Assembly (NCBI GenBank): GCA_013397695.1
Contig: VYZI01000003.1
Location: forward strand, 7,919,132 to 7,983,131
DNA: 64,000 nt
From: Centropus unirufus
Lineage: Eukaryota; Chordata; Aves; Cuculiformes; Centropidae
Direction: 5' to 3'
Below are positions 48,206 to 60,292 of this stretch, piece after piece. Both the position numbers and the translations under genes were made by a program. The stretch's first letter is position 1. The number at the start of each line of letters is the position of its first letter. The notes under the pieces are model-generated. The model worked only from the letters and a program-made list of their open reading frames with translations, did no database searches and had not been told where the DNA came from.

Positions 48206-50094
48206 AAACAAAACCCCCACACATTAGTAGATTCAGATGGTGAGTTACCCCTGCAAATTGCAGACCTTGAGTGCCTGTTTCCGAGACCCAACTTCTGCAA
48301 TGTGTTGCTTGTCCCCTAGGGAATACACAGCAGTGCCCATGAGGCCTATTGCCAGTCATAGATATGTGTTAAAAATATTGCTTCTCCTCCTAAAAACCTC
48401 AGTCTTCTGTGCTCTGGGGTTTGTCACTGAGATGGGGCACTTGGTTCAGGGGTGATGTCCTCTTCCATGGTGGCCCGAAAAACATGCCTGTAGGCTTAAC
48501 AGTGGGAGCATCACCACAAAGAGCTCTAAGTGGTGTATGACATGGGTAGCAGGACAGATGCTGGAAAATCGCAGAGTCCTTTTTCAAGGCTACTTCCCAA
48601 CACCCTGAGCACAGAGGTGACACCACACCAAGCACCTGCTGGCTATTGAAAGCCTCCCTTAAAACATGTGGTTTTGTGCTGCTTTTAGAGCCCAGAATTT
48701 AGCAATAAGTAATGGTTTCAAAATGCGTGTGTTCTTGCCCCCTCAATCTCCCCACATTGTGTCTGTGACCTTGCCTGGTCCTGGCATAGCGTCCAATCAC
48801 ATGAAGGCTTGGGGTTGCATTGGGTGTTACAGGGTGCTCACACTTTGTGTCATTGCCTTGATTGTCCAGCACCAGATCTGTTTTGAGGGAGAAACCACCC
48901 CTTTTTTGAGCAGTCCCATCAGTTGCTATCAATCAGCTCGATTTGCTTTTCAGGAAGTTCTTAGCAGGATTAGTCTTGCTGGCACTGTCCAACTCTGCTC
49001 TGTGCCTCTGCTCTTCTTCCAACACTCAGTCCCGAGATCCCTCCAAAAGGAGGGACAATCCTCTGTGTCACCTCCCAGGAAATACTGACAGTTGAAGAGT
49101 TGAAGTCATAAGCTGTGATTTTGGTTTCGGATAGCGCCTGTCTGTTTTAGAGAAGGAGCCAGATGTCCCATTTGCTTCAGCAGGAGTAGCCAGGGCATTA
49201 CGTTTGATGTACACTTTGGTGTGTATCCTGGTGTTTCCCTTCACTCTTCCTGCTGGTGGGAGCCTTGGCCAGGATGGCAGCACAGGCCCAGGTAACGTCA
49301 TAGCTGGCACATTTTCTGGGGTTTCAGTGCCAGTGCTGTGTCAGATACTTCCATAAAATGCATATAACTTCCATTCTTTTTTCATGACCTAGAACTCCCG
49401 GGGGGGGCATTAAATTGCTTGGAGATACACAGGTACTGGACACACCTGAAATTTAGTCTGCTATACAAAGGATATATTTTATGCCAGACTATTGCAAGGG
49501 CAGGGGGATGATAGTGGCTGCATTCCTGTGAATGAATTTGGTGGATATTTTTCTTGTTTGGTCCAAAGTGTGACAGGTAGGCTGGCAGTGCGGATGGATC
49601 TAGCTCTGCTGTGTGCCCTTTCCCATGTGGATTAGTGGGTGTGGTGGCGTTCCTCTGCCGTTCCTTATCAGAGACCCTCTTTTGCAGAGGCTGGGTGCCA
49701 AATCACTCTGTCCACCTTCAGCATAGCAGCAGATAACTTGAGGTGAGCTGTGTTTCATGGGAAATCCAGGAGGGTGGTCCTTCCTTCAGAAAGGTTGATG
49801 TAATTCTGGTGGGCACCACTTGCTCTTTACCCTATGCAGGGCAGAACTACACTCAGCTCTTTGCCTTTGTTGGACTGAACAAAATTTGTTTGGCTACATG
49901 AGTTGAAATTTGTCCATTTTAACCGTAAAAGTTTTGCCTGAAAGCAGCTCTTGTAAGGAACGGTAATGCTTGGTGTTCCTTGTTCCTGAGCCACTGATGG
50001 TAGAGCATCTAGCTTATTGCTCAAAGGTCCTATTTTTATCACAGAATAAATGGTTAATAAAGAGTTTTTAAAGAGTATTTATTGACTCATGGAG
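48206..50094. other. Non-coding stretch, no gene recognised
   Basis: Unique sequence with a short G7 run at 49400-49406. The 140-codon frame at 48666-49088 (+) lacks any recognisable domain. Confidence 0.5.
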
Positions 50095-50185
50095 GCAGCA
50101 ATATTTAGCACTTAAGGTTTTTTTTTAACCTTCAAAGCAATTTACAGCTAACAATCCTTGTAACTCCCCTTTGAGCAGGGAAATA
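50095..50185 (-). mobile_element. Possible MIR-like 3' fragment
   Basis: CTTCAAAGCAATTTACAGCT and AACAATCCTTGTAACTCCCC resemble the reverse-strand 3' half of MIR-type SINEs ('aagcgctttacaa', 'aatcctcacaacaaccc'). Diverged and interrupted by a T run. Confidence 0.4.
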
Positions 50186-53100
50186 GGGTGTAAACCCTTT
50201 GGAATAAGGGTCGGGGCTTGTTTGGTTTCTTAGTACTGAAGTCATGCTTCGGGAAAAGCTATTGATTTGGGGAAAACCTCTTGCTATAAAGATCCAACCT
50301 TGTAATCATGCAGAAAAAACACTTTGCATGAATAGCTGAAAAATGCTGGAGAAAGTATTGTGACTGGTACATTTGTAGTCCTAATGGTTAAATATTATCC
50401 TGCCTTTCTCAAATTTATGAAAAGCAGTTTTATCTGTCTCAGGGGGGGTCTTTTTTTTTTTTTTAAGCTCCGTAAATCTACATGGGAGATCTTAAAATTG
50501 GATGAGAACTGTAGGAATAACTGAGGCATTTCTAAGTTAATTTGTAACTTGAAGCATAAGAAAATCTCGTTTTCTTGGCGTGTTGCATCAGTAGGATGTA
50601 TTTGAACCAGTGTGTTGCATGTCGTTAAACATATGGTGAATCACATCTGACATACATGCCAAAAAGAGTCTGAGATAATGGGACCAAAATGTCATGCAGT
50701 AACAATATTCACATAACAGAGTAATTTCCTGGAATATAATCCTCGGGGAATGTAAAATTAAATTTGAAAATCTATCCCCATTTCTATCTCGCCCCTTGTA
50801 AATTAAAACCACTGGAAACTGTTAACCCCTTGGTTGTTCTTGCAGCAACTTGTGAATGTTAAGCGTCTGCTTGGGTCTGAAGTGCTTTTTTTGCTACTCC
50901 AACTTCACCCATAGCAGGGCAAATTGAATCTGTGCGCCATCCACCATTGCTGCGCCCCTGCTACCAGTGATGGAGGTTCCCCATAAAGATCTGGGTGTCT
51001 TCTACTCTGTTCTTCCTGTCTGCAAGCAGTTCTCCAATTCTTCAGGTGACCATTTGGGGTAATACCACTGTTGTGTCTAGTGGGCAGAAATAGGTTTTCT
51101 GGACTATTTTTACGTTTATAGGGTGTGTTCAACTAAAAGGCATTGAATGTAGTTAAGTGTATTGCATACAGTTAGGCATACAGCAAATTGGTGCTGGCAC
51201 AAATGGTGGTGTTCTCCAGGAATCTTCTACACCTTAAGGGAAAGTCTTATCTAGTCTAATTAGGGTAACATGTCCTAAAACTGCAGTAATCAAACTTAAA
51301 AGATTGCTGAGGTTGTAGTATTTGGTTCCCTGAGAGCTAGCTTCCAAACCTGCTCAGTCTCTCCCTACTCTGTCTTTTTAATGTTGACTTCAACTTCTAG
51401 CTAATCTTCTTTTAACTTCCACTGCATTAGTCAAGCAGCTAATTCACTGGGAACTCCCACATACTCTAGTCTGTTTACACAGTCCTTATTGAATTAGATT
51501 GGAAAAGCACTGTGGAATTTGAAAGAGAAGTAGAATGTAGATTCTGATCTTTCTTTTTTTTGGTAGACTTTTCAAAGGGGGAAGCCTGGGGCATCTTCTT
51601 CTATGTGTAGATACAAATAACTGGCAAAAAGAGAGCAAAACTTGTTTCGTCATTGCCTCAACCAATGTGCTGAGTTGATACGGGCATGGCTATAGGTTGG
51701 GCTAAAAATCGGGCAGGACGGAGGAAACATTGCAGCTCCTCTGCATTTGCCTGGAAGCGGAAGGCATGGAGCCCCAGCGCTCTGCTGGTAGAGGGAAGGT
51801 GTCCGTGCTGGGTGGGATTCAGCAGCAGCAAGGCTGGCCTTTTGGCTATTTGAGCTGAATTTGGGAGGCAGAGGGCAAAGCTGTTTGTTATTTATTCTCC
51901 TCTTCCCCTTCTCTTTAAGACTTTGCATCCTTTTCCTCCCTGTTCCTTTCTCTCCCCCTGTCCTTCATCAGCAACCCAAAAAAAAGTTGAGGTACAATTC
52001 AACACCCGCTGTTTTCATTGTCTGCCTACAAATTGCCTCTCTTCCCTTCTTCCCATCCTGAAAACACTGCACTACCTTCCATGTGCATGCACACACACAC
52101 AAAATAAACTTATGGTCCAACCAGGATAAATGCTGTATTGAATTCACCCATGTAACATCATCAAAGCTCTGGATTAAGCGGGGCAGATGGGAAATGCCCT
52201 GCTGACCTAATGCCCATTAAAAAAATATATCTGTAGCCGATGTCAATGGGCTGCTTTCTTCTTTTCCTTTCTTTCCTTTTCTTCTCATTTCTGTGCATTC
52301 TCTTCTGAATAACTTCAGTGCTGCATTAAAGAGATTACAGGTGCTTTTCATCTTTACCCTTTTTTCATCCCAATTTTACTTCTTCCCAGAAAGCCCCAGG
52401 TTTTTTTGGCATTTTTATTTTTTATTTTAAAGTGATTGATTTATAGCTCTCCTACCTGCTGGGAAAGATTGACCCACTACTGAGCATCTTCAGACGGCCC
52501 TTCTTTTGAGTCACTCGAGACCAGAAGCAAAAAGAGGGATAGGTTCAAAGGCGTTTCTTTCCTGATGCTATTTACACCCTAGGGAAACGGTGAGCAACAG
52601 TGTTGGTGTGTGCTCTTTTTGTATACACCTTGATATCCATCCTGTGTGTACTTGAAATGGGGTTGTCAAAGGAGGAAAGACCTTTTCTATTATTTTTTTT
52701 CTTCCCCCATTAACACTGAATAAGATCTCATTGCACCTTTTTTCCCCACTCTTTCTCTCATAGCATGATTTTGGTGGGTTTTTGCTGTGTGGTTCTGGGG
52801 GGGATGATAGCATTTTCCTTTGTGCAAGCCTCAGGCAGTGCTTTGATTCCTCTGAAATACGAGGCATGGATGGCATCCAAAGCACCTTTTGGTGGGTCAA
52901 ACAATTTGTGGTTCTCCTCCCACTTTGCTGCCCCCTTCTCTCCCTGTGTATCCAGGACAGGAGTTGTGGAGCAAGCAGTGGTACTGAGCCACCATGCCAA
53001 GAAGTGAATGGGGAAGGATACCTCTCACATCAGTTCACTGTCAGCTCGATGGACCACAGTGGCTATCGCTGTTGTTCAGCATTTGAAGTCCTGAAAAGGT

Positions 53101-55700
53101 ATCTCAGGGCAGTCTGGAAAAGGATTTCTTTTTTTCTTCAGCTCCTGCCATCTGATATCAACACTACATTGTTCCACCTTCAAAGGAGCTAAGTTGATGT
53201 ACAGGGGTGGCTGTTCTTCATTTCAAAAAGATGAATCAGAAAGCACTGAATTTCCTCAGCTGGGTCTTCTGCCTTTATGCATTGGTCTGAAAACACTGAC
53301 CTCAGCAGTTAGGCTGACTTGTTCCACAAAAGGAGTAAAATCTGATTATTCTTGTTTGAATTCGGTTTTGAAAGAATGATGAACAGAGTAAGAAACAAAT
53401 TATGAGAAGAGAGCAACCTTTTTTTTAACTTGCTTTCCTAGACCTAATCTTAAGTCTCCTTTTTTCACTCTCATGCCAGAGCTAAAACCAAGTCCCACAG
53501 ACATTGCCCTTGAACTCTTCTATTCAGCGCCACCTTTCATCATTAGGAAACAGCGAGAGATAATGTGTTTGAACTTTGGCAAGTGACAAAATCTTCTTCC
53601 ATCTTCTTGCTCTGAAGATGAATCAAGCACAAGATGGCCCGTCCTGTCTCATCTCTCCCATCCCTTCTTCCGGAGGGAGGGCGATTTGAATGCCGTTAAC
53701 TGATGTAAACTAGCAGTATTTGGAGAGGAGGGGTTTAGGAGCCAACTTCAGCAGCTGGATCCAATTTCTCAGCAGTGTTGTGTGCAGTTGGGTAATGTTT
53801 CATCATATTTGCTTTATTTTAATGAGTGTTACGGGGGGACTGCTTAGTGTCTGAAGATTTTCTTTCATGCTCCTTCGTTGTTGTCCTTCTTGCAGTAATG
53901 TGCACAGCATAAATTTGCTTTAGAAATGAACTTTTTTTGAAGGATGAGAAGGCCCGTGGCCTGCATGAGCAGGGCAGCACTTTAAGGGTTTCTTTTTTAT
54001 TCCCTCTCTCCCCTCTGGTTTTTACCCTTTTGTTTACTGTTGTGAGTCCACGGGAGATACAGGGAAATTGAGTGCACAGGACTGTATCAGGCCAGATTCA
54101 TCCCCAAGCCAGAAGCAGCTCTCCTTCAAAGGGACTGACTTTCAGGACCGTTTCTAGGGGCCACATAAGTCAGGAGATATGTGAGCAGTTTGTTTGGAGT
54201 CTTCTGCCCAAGCTTCCTTCACCCCCTGAATGTTTTGGTGGAGAAGTCGCGAGGCATTGGAACAGAAGCAGATTGCCTCCACGAAATGGAGAGCAACTTT
54301 GGGGAGAAAAGACAACAGTAATTCAAGAATTCATTTTTGACTCTTGGGTTCCTCTTTCAGGTGTAGAGCCGTAAGTCTTGATCTAGTTCCCTGAATACCC
54401 CAACGGTCTTGAGACAGGAATTCCTTCTGGAAATGTTCCTGAGCAAACGTTTCCCTGTCAGAAGGCAACTGGTCTGCTGGAGCTGAAGCCCTTTGTGTAA
54501 ATATCTGTTTTGACAATGTTTTTGTCAGGAAAGATGCATGAAGTTCAGGCTAGTATGAGAGAGGTAACAACTTATGAACGCTGCTCTGAGATGTGCTTTC
54601 AGGTCTCTCCCAACCCCGAACTTATTCATGTGACTACTGTCTCTCCCATTCCCCACTTAGTTGGATTTTGGGATTGGGTGATCTCAAATAGTAGCTCCAG
54701 CTCTTGTTGTGGAACATGGTTTTTCCTAAAATGTTGTGCAACTAAACTTTCACTTGAAGCCTCAGGAGAAATAACACCAGACTGCTCCAGTCTGGGTAAT
54801 CATAGTGCTTAAGGCAGGTTCTTGCATGTGATAAGACAGGGAGGGAATGCTGGTGGGAAGGGGAGGCAGCGAGAAATCCTTGGGAGCCGGCTTGTGTGTC
54901 AGCTTCGGATCCCAAGGAGTTACACAAAGCTTTTGGCTACATGGCTAGGTTGAAGAAAAGCCAAAGACAAGATATGCCTGGAGGTCTTAGCTCCCGCATG
55001 TCTGGGTATGCTGAATTTATGAGGTATTCATTAAAGAGCATGGTCGGGGGGTGCTTTGGGAGAAAACTTGTGCTTGCAAAGACAAGCTTGAGAGCGTAGC
55101 CAGTGTTTAATTGGTGCTGCAGGTTGGTCCTAGCAGAATATCAGGCACAACATCCAGCAGTGGCTATCGGAGGCAACAAAAGTGCTTGCAAGCACCCTGC
55201 CTGCCCTCCACAACAGCCAGGCTGCCTGGAGCAGTGGTGAGCCTAGCATGGTTGTCCTGCCACTGCTTGGAGCAACACAAGCTTCCGTCTGCCCTTTGAA
55301 AGGAGATACCGCCCAGTGAGCATCCTGCTGTTGCATGTGGAGACCACCAGAGAACGGCCCAGTTGCTTTAATTCCGCTCCCTTTTGGTGTGGAGAATGAT
55401 TTTGGGACTAGAGGGTAATTTTCCGTGCTGTTTGCGAAACAAAATACGTTGACTGTGCTTTAAAAAGCAAGCAAACCAACCAACCTGCAAATGGCTGAGC
55501 AGCTGGTTAACAGTTGGAGCTAAGATGCGTTTCAGCAGTCAGCCTGTAGAACTGTTGCCTTTCCCCAAAGTCCTCAGTTCCTCGCCGTGGCAGGATTGCC
55601 AGGCTGGAGTTGGCAGCCGGAGCTTTTCATCAGGCTCTTTCCCTGCCCTCCTTCGTCGCGCAGCAAAGTCCATGCAGAAAAGCAAGCTCGGTGCTGGTGG
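50186..55700. other. Non-coding stretch, no gene recognised
   Basis: Contains G7 then T14 (50442-50464), a short (CA)n at 52090-52100, and pyrimidine-rich segments near 52.26-52.43 kb. No exon recognised. Overlapping frames at 52.57-53.19 kb on both strands are featureless. Confidence 0.45.
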
Positions 55701-55714
55701 GTTGCCATGGAAAG
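55701..55714. promoter_or_regulatory. RFX X-box-like motif
   Basis: GTTGCCATGGAAAG matches the X-box GTTGCCATGGCAAC at 12 of 14 positions. Isolated motif with no other supporting element nearby. Confidence 0.3.
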
Positions 55715-58700
55715 AGCTGCCACATTGCGCTGGGTTCATAGTGGGGTGTTTGGTGGTTCGTTCTTTTTGAGAGAAAAATTCTCACAAGCATTATAAAACT
55801 GGAAGATTAACTAAATTAATGCAAGCTGGTCACAAAATCATATCATTAAGAATCTTTCTGGTTGTTTCTTTCCCTTCCCCTGGAAGGAGCACACATGTGT
55901 TTTGGCAAACAAATACTGAATATTAGTGTCGTCTTGGATTTTGACGACTGGTTGGTCAGACCCTGTTTTCCAGCGCAGAGGAGAGACTGGGAAGGTGAAG
56001 GGTTTCCTGGAGCAGGAGGGAGCAAGCGTGTGCCCAGGGCACGCTGCTGCAGACGTGGTCCTGGCTGTTTCTGTGCCTCTGACACTCTGCGGCCCTGGCA
56101 TGTAGTGTTCTGGGTTGTTAATGTGCTGTGTCAGAGCAGATGGGCCTCCAAACTTCTTGTCAAACTTGGCTCTGAGAGCATGTGGGCTGGGTGGAGGTTA
56201 TTTCTGGGCCCACATCATACAGTTGATCCCAGATTTTGGGGTTCCTGATGCTAACATTTCACAAGCCATTCCCAAATTTTGTCTGTGATGATTACACTTG
56301 GGGCTTTGCAGGATTTCCAGATCTGTTTGCCTGGCAGCAGAGGCTGCCCAAATGGTGGGATTTTTCTGGAAACAGTGAGATTTAACGCTTATGTAACACC
56401 TTCTCTCTGCAGATCTTGCCAACCAGGTTGGCAAACGAGTCGGGCCAGAGCCTGCACAGTTCTCAAGCACAGGTAGAAAGGGGTTAACTCTTTACTTCCA
56501 CTTTCTCATTGGCCATTTTGGGGAAAAAAGGCAAGAAAATAATCCATGAGACCCTTCTGTTGACCTAAATAGCAATGAGAGTAGCTGCCTTCTGGGTTGA
56601 CTTCTGGTTTTGTGCTCCTGCCTTGCTATGGCTTCTTTGCAGGTTTCTGTTTTACTCGTTTGGATGTAATCTTTTTGGAGAGTAGCTATTCCATTTTCTG
56701 CTTTTGTGGGGGAATCAATTATATATAAAAAACTCTTCAAAAATAATTTCTTCAAATACTTTTTAATGGAGCAAGATTGCACAATTGTAGATTTTTGACA
56801 TCCCAGAAGGCAATATGCAATAATCAATTGATCTCACAAGAGACAATGAAGACATGTTCCCCATGGGAGATGTTTTGTGTGTATAATCTAGCTTTTGCTT
56901 TTTCAAGTAAGGTCCCTCCTCCACACCAGAAACATGAGGAGAAGCCCAGTTTAAAGGAGAAAAAAAAAATAAAATAGCCAAATACCCTTCAGTGAGAAAC
57001 TGTTTTACGGAGCAATTCTCCTTTTCTGCATTTCTCAAGTATTGCTCAAGTATCATTGTTACAGTTTGTTCATCTGCATGAAGTAGCCTCGGGGTGACAG
57101 TGAATGCTCTCTGGTTGAAACCTGTGGGAGGAGACGGAGGAGGTGGCTGCCAAGTGTACTTTGTCACACTTTAAGGTGTTCTGATGGCAAGCACTTCTGC
57201 TGGTGAGAGGTAAATGAATGGGGGGGGTTTGCCAGTTCTTGTTTTGCTGTTTTCCTTGGCAACGTATTCTTCAGCATAGTAATAATCTTTCTGGGTGAAA
57301 CATGGCCCTTTTGTGGTTTGGGAGCCTAAGTGGCATTCCAAGAAGGATGCCAAAGCATCCAAGCTTTGGATGGTCCAGATCAAACTCGGTTTTGAAAGTA
57401 GGAACTGGTTTGTTCTGCGTCCCTTGGTATTTAACAGGAGAAGAGTAAGATACAAAATGTGTCCTTCTTTGTGGCAGAAGCATGCAAAGGCATGGATTCT
57501 GCTTGTGTGACTGTATTTATGAATCTCTTTTTTTAATGCGTAATTGGGTCTTACAAAACTTCCTTTCCTTCCAGAGGGGCTTCTTGCTGTACTCCAGTGT
57601 ATATTTCCAAAAGAAGCACTGTTTCTTTTGAACTGGGATATTAAATAACTTGTGAACGATCCAGTTATCTCCTCTTTGTAATTCTTGGCTGAAATGGAAA
57701 TGCAGAGGTGTTCACATCCTGCTAAATCCTATTCTTTTCCAGCTGCATTATGTCAGGGGTGCCAACCCTCTGTCCCCTGCTCCCCCTATTGGCATCCTTT
57801 CCTGGAGCTCCTACATGCTGGCAATTCTTATCCTGACCTGCAGACCCTTGTCACAAGGGCCAGCTGAGGGAAAGGTGGACAGGCTGGATCCAGAGCAGTG
57901 CCGCAGAGCTGCTCCGTTCTCTGTGTGCATGTACCTATTCTATATCTACACACACACCCAGGCTGGGAGACTAAATACAAATGGGGAGACGTGGCACAAA
58001 GGAACCACGTGTTGTTAGATCAGATTTATCTCTTTTCCTGGTCTGTTGAGGACAAGAGTATACCTGGAAGTTGGAATGCCTTATGTTCAGGTGGTCTTGT
58101 AGAATCAACACAACAAAAGTCCTACAAAGAGACTGAGGGCAGAGCTCTAGCAGTCCCTCAGACCCATCCGTGCTGCAAGTCCGGTTAGAGTTTGCGGGAA
58201 CGAATGCCTCAAATGCAGTGACTGCTCCCCTCTCTTTCCTCTGCCCCGCAGTCCTTGATGTGGGAAGAAGGATCTCATGCTGGGGAGGGGAGAAGGTGCT
58301 TGGTTTTGTGGCTTGCAGTCATCGGGGAGTGTTTCTAACCCAGCTATGGAAACCCCTGTCTGTGACAAGGGGGAAGGATTGCATTGTGCGCCCAGCTTCT
58401 GGCATGAACAAAGGTCCTTTGTGGCTGTGCCAAATTCTCCCAACAGCAGAACTGTTACTCTGCACAGAGGGCAGTGGCTCTGCCCTGTGACAAATCACAG
58501 CAGCAACGAGTGCTGCAGGAAGAGTAAGCTCTTTCGGTCCCGTCATTCTGAGGGGCAAAATGCATTTTTTCTGCCCAATAGGCACGTGTAGGAATGCTTA
58601 ATAAATTGTACACACCCACTTGAAATCTCGCACAGCAAGATAGCCCTTTCCCCTTGTAAACAAGTGATTTAGAAAGACTTATGTTGTTTCTTTATTTCCT

Positions 58701-60130
58701 TTTTAATTTAAAAACTCTGTATAACCTGTGATTTTTCCTAAGGAGGATAAATATCGGAATGGGAGCATATTTGTTGAACAATAGAAGAAATTAGAACAGA
58801 AATTAGAACTTCATTAATAACTTCAGCTCCGAAGAACTATTTATTTCAAGCTTCAGATGGTTTGGAGATCTGGAATATCAATGATGTTTCAACTGGCTTC
58901 TGGTTTCTGATGATGGACCATATTTGGTGGCTTTTGTCTTAAAGGGCCCGTAAGCCAGAGCAAGTCTTTTGTGATCTGCAGTGAAGGGCAAGTATGCAGA
59001 TATTTCAAAGGCTCTTTCTGGACTTCATATTTATTGTCTCTTTGCCTCTTTTGCTGAACATGTGGTAGGTCCTGTGTCACACAGTTTATAGGACTATACT
59101 AAAGCCAAGTAGTCTGTATGGGTATGAGGTCTGGGGGGCTTCCTAAGACAAGGAGAGGTAATTAAATATGCTTTGAAAACAAAGTGCTGAGGTAAAATTT
59201 TAAGCTAATAAGGGGAAAATTATGTGCAGAGGTGATCCAAGTGGGAATTGCAGGAGATGAAGTACAGCAAATGTAATAAAACAAATTCAACAGGCACACC
59301 ATGTGATTAGCATGATGGAAAACAATATCTAAGCATCTTTCAGAGGGTAGTTTTTTCAGTTTTTGACCTCAGAGTTGGCCAAGGGACCGATGAAGGGATA
59401 ACTGATGAAGTGATGCATGCAATGAACACTTAGTTTGTCTTGCCAACAGCAGAAAAAAATACACCCTTGACTGAAAGAGGGGTTGGTCAACTCTTCAGGG
59501 CTTCCAGAGCCAGAGAGAGAAGAGGAAAAAAAAAGAACTGAAGGGTGCCCGCTGGCTTTGGATGAGATGGGGTTGCCTTGAGATCTTCATCACACAAGAA
59601 CCCCCTGCCCCTTAAAATAATGGATTTTTCCAGTATTTAGGCAAAAAAAAAAATGGGAAGGGGAAAAGCTTGAATTGTAGCATTCAAGCAAAGAAAGACC
59701 AGAAGGAATTTATGTGGCTTTTCTAGTGATGTGTTTTGCTGCACCTGGAGAGGAAGGTAACTTTTAGCTTGTGAAAGGACAGAGGGAGGTTTGGCATCAT
59801 CAGGAGAGGGGCTCCTCTGCTGTGTTTGTGTACCTGGCCTGATGAGCGATTTCTGAGGGAAGGCAGATAGTTCAGACTTTTGCTTCTTCGAGCCTGCCCG
59901 TGAAAGTTGGGGTGGTTTTCTAACTTTGGTGCTTGTTTGCTGGGGCCTAAATCTAAGAGTACCAGCTCCTTTTTTGTAGGGGCCATTAAATATTTTCAGC
60001 TCACGAGATGGGAGGATAACCTAAATTTACCGGAGCTTGTAGCACAGAAAACCTGGATGCAGTTTTCAGCTCTGCTGAAGACCTTGGCGTAAGGCATGAT
60101 ATTTGCACTGTGTTATCCCATCCCTTTTGG
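55715..60130. other. Non-coding stretch, no gene recognised
   Basis: Unique T/G-rich sequence with A runs at 56961-56969 and 59643-59653. Open frames up to 134 codons (56763-57167, -) have no recognisable domain. Confidence 0.5.
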
Positions 60131-60292
60131 TGGCAGCAAGCTGTAAATTGACTTGGCCATTTCACAACGCCTTGGCTATGATTCTCTTCATGCCTTAATT
60201 GCCCATCTGAGTAATGGAGATAATAGCAGGGCCTTCATTCACAGGCCTGCTGTGAGGATCGGTGTCTTGACAGCTGTAAAGCTTCTGAATAC
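60131..60292 (+). mobile_element. MIR-like ancient SINE fragment
   Basis: TGCCCATCTGAGTAATGGAG, ATAATAGCAGGGCCTTCATT and CTGCTGTGAGGATC follow the plus-strand MIR body ('cctcatctgtaaaatggggataatagtacc', 'gttgtgaggatt'). GCTGTAAATTGACTTGGCCA precedes them where 'gctgtgtgaccttgggcaa' is expected, and CAGCTGTAAAGCTTCTGAA follows. The longest MIR match in the window. Confidence 0.7.
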
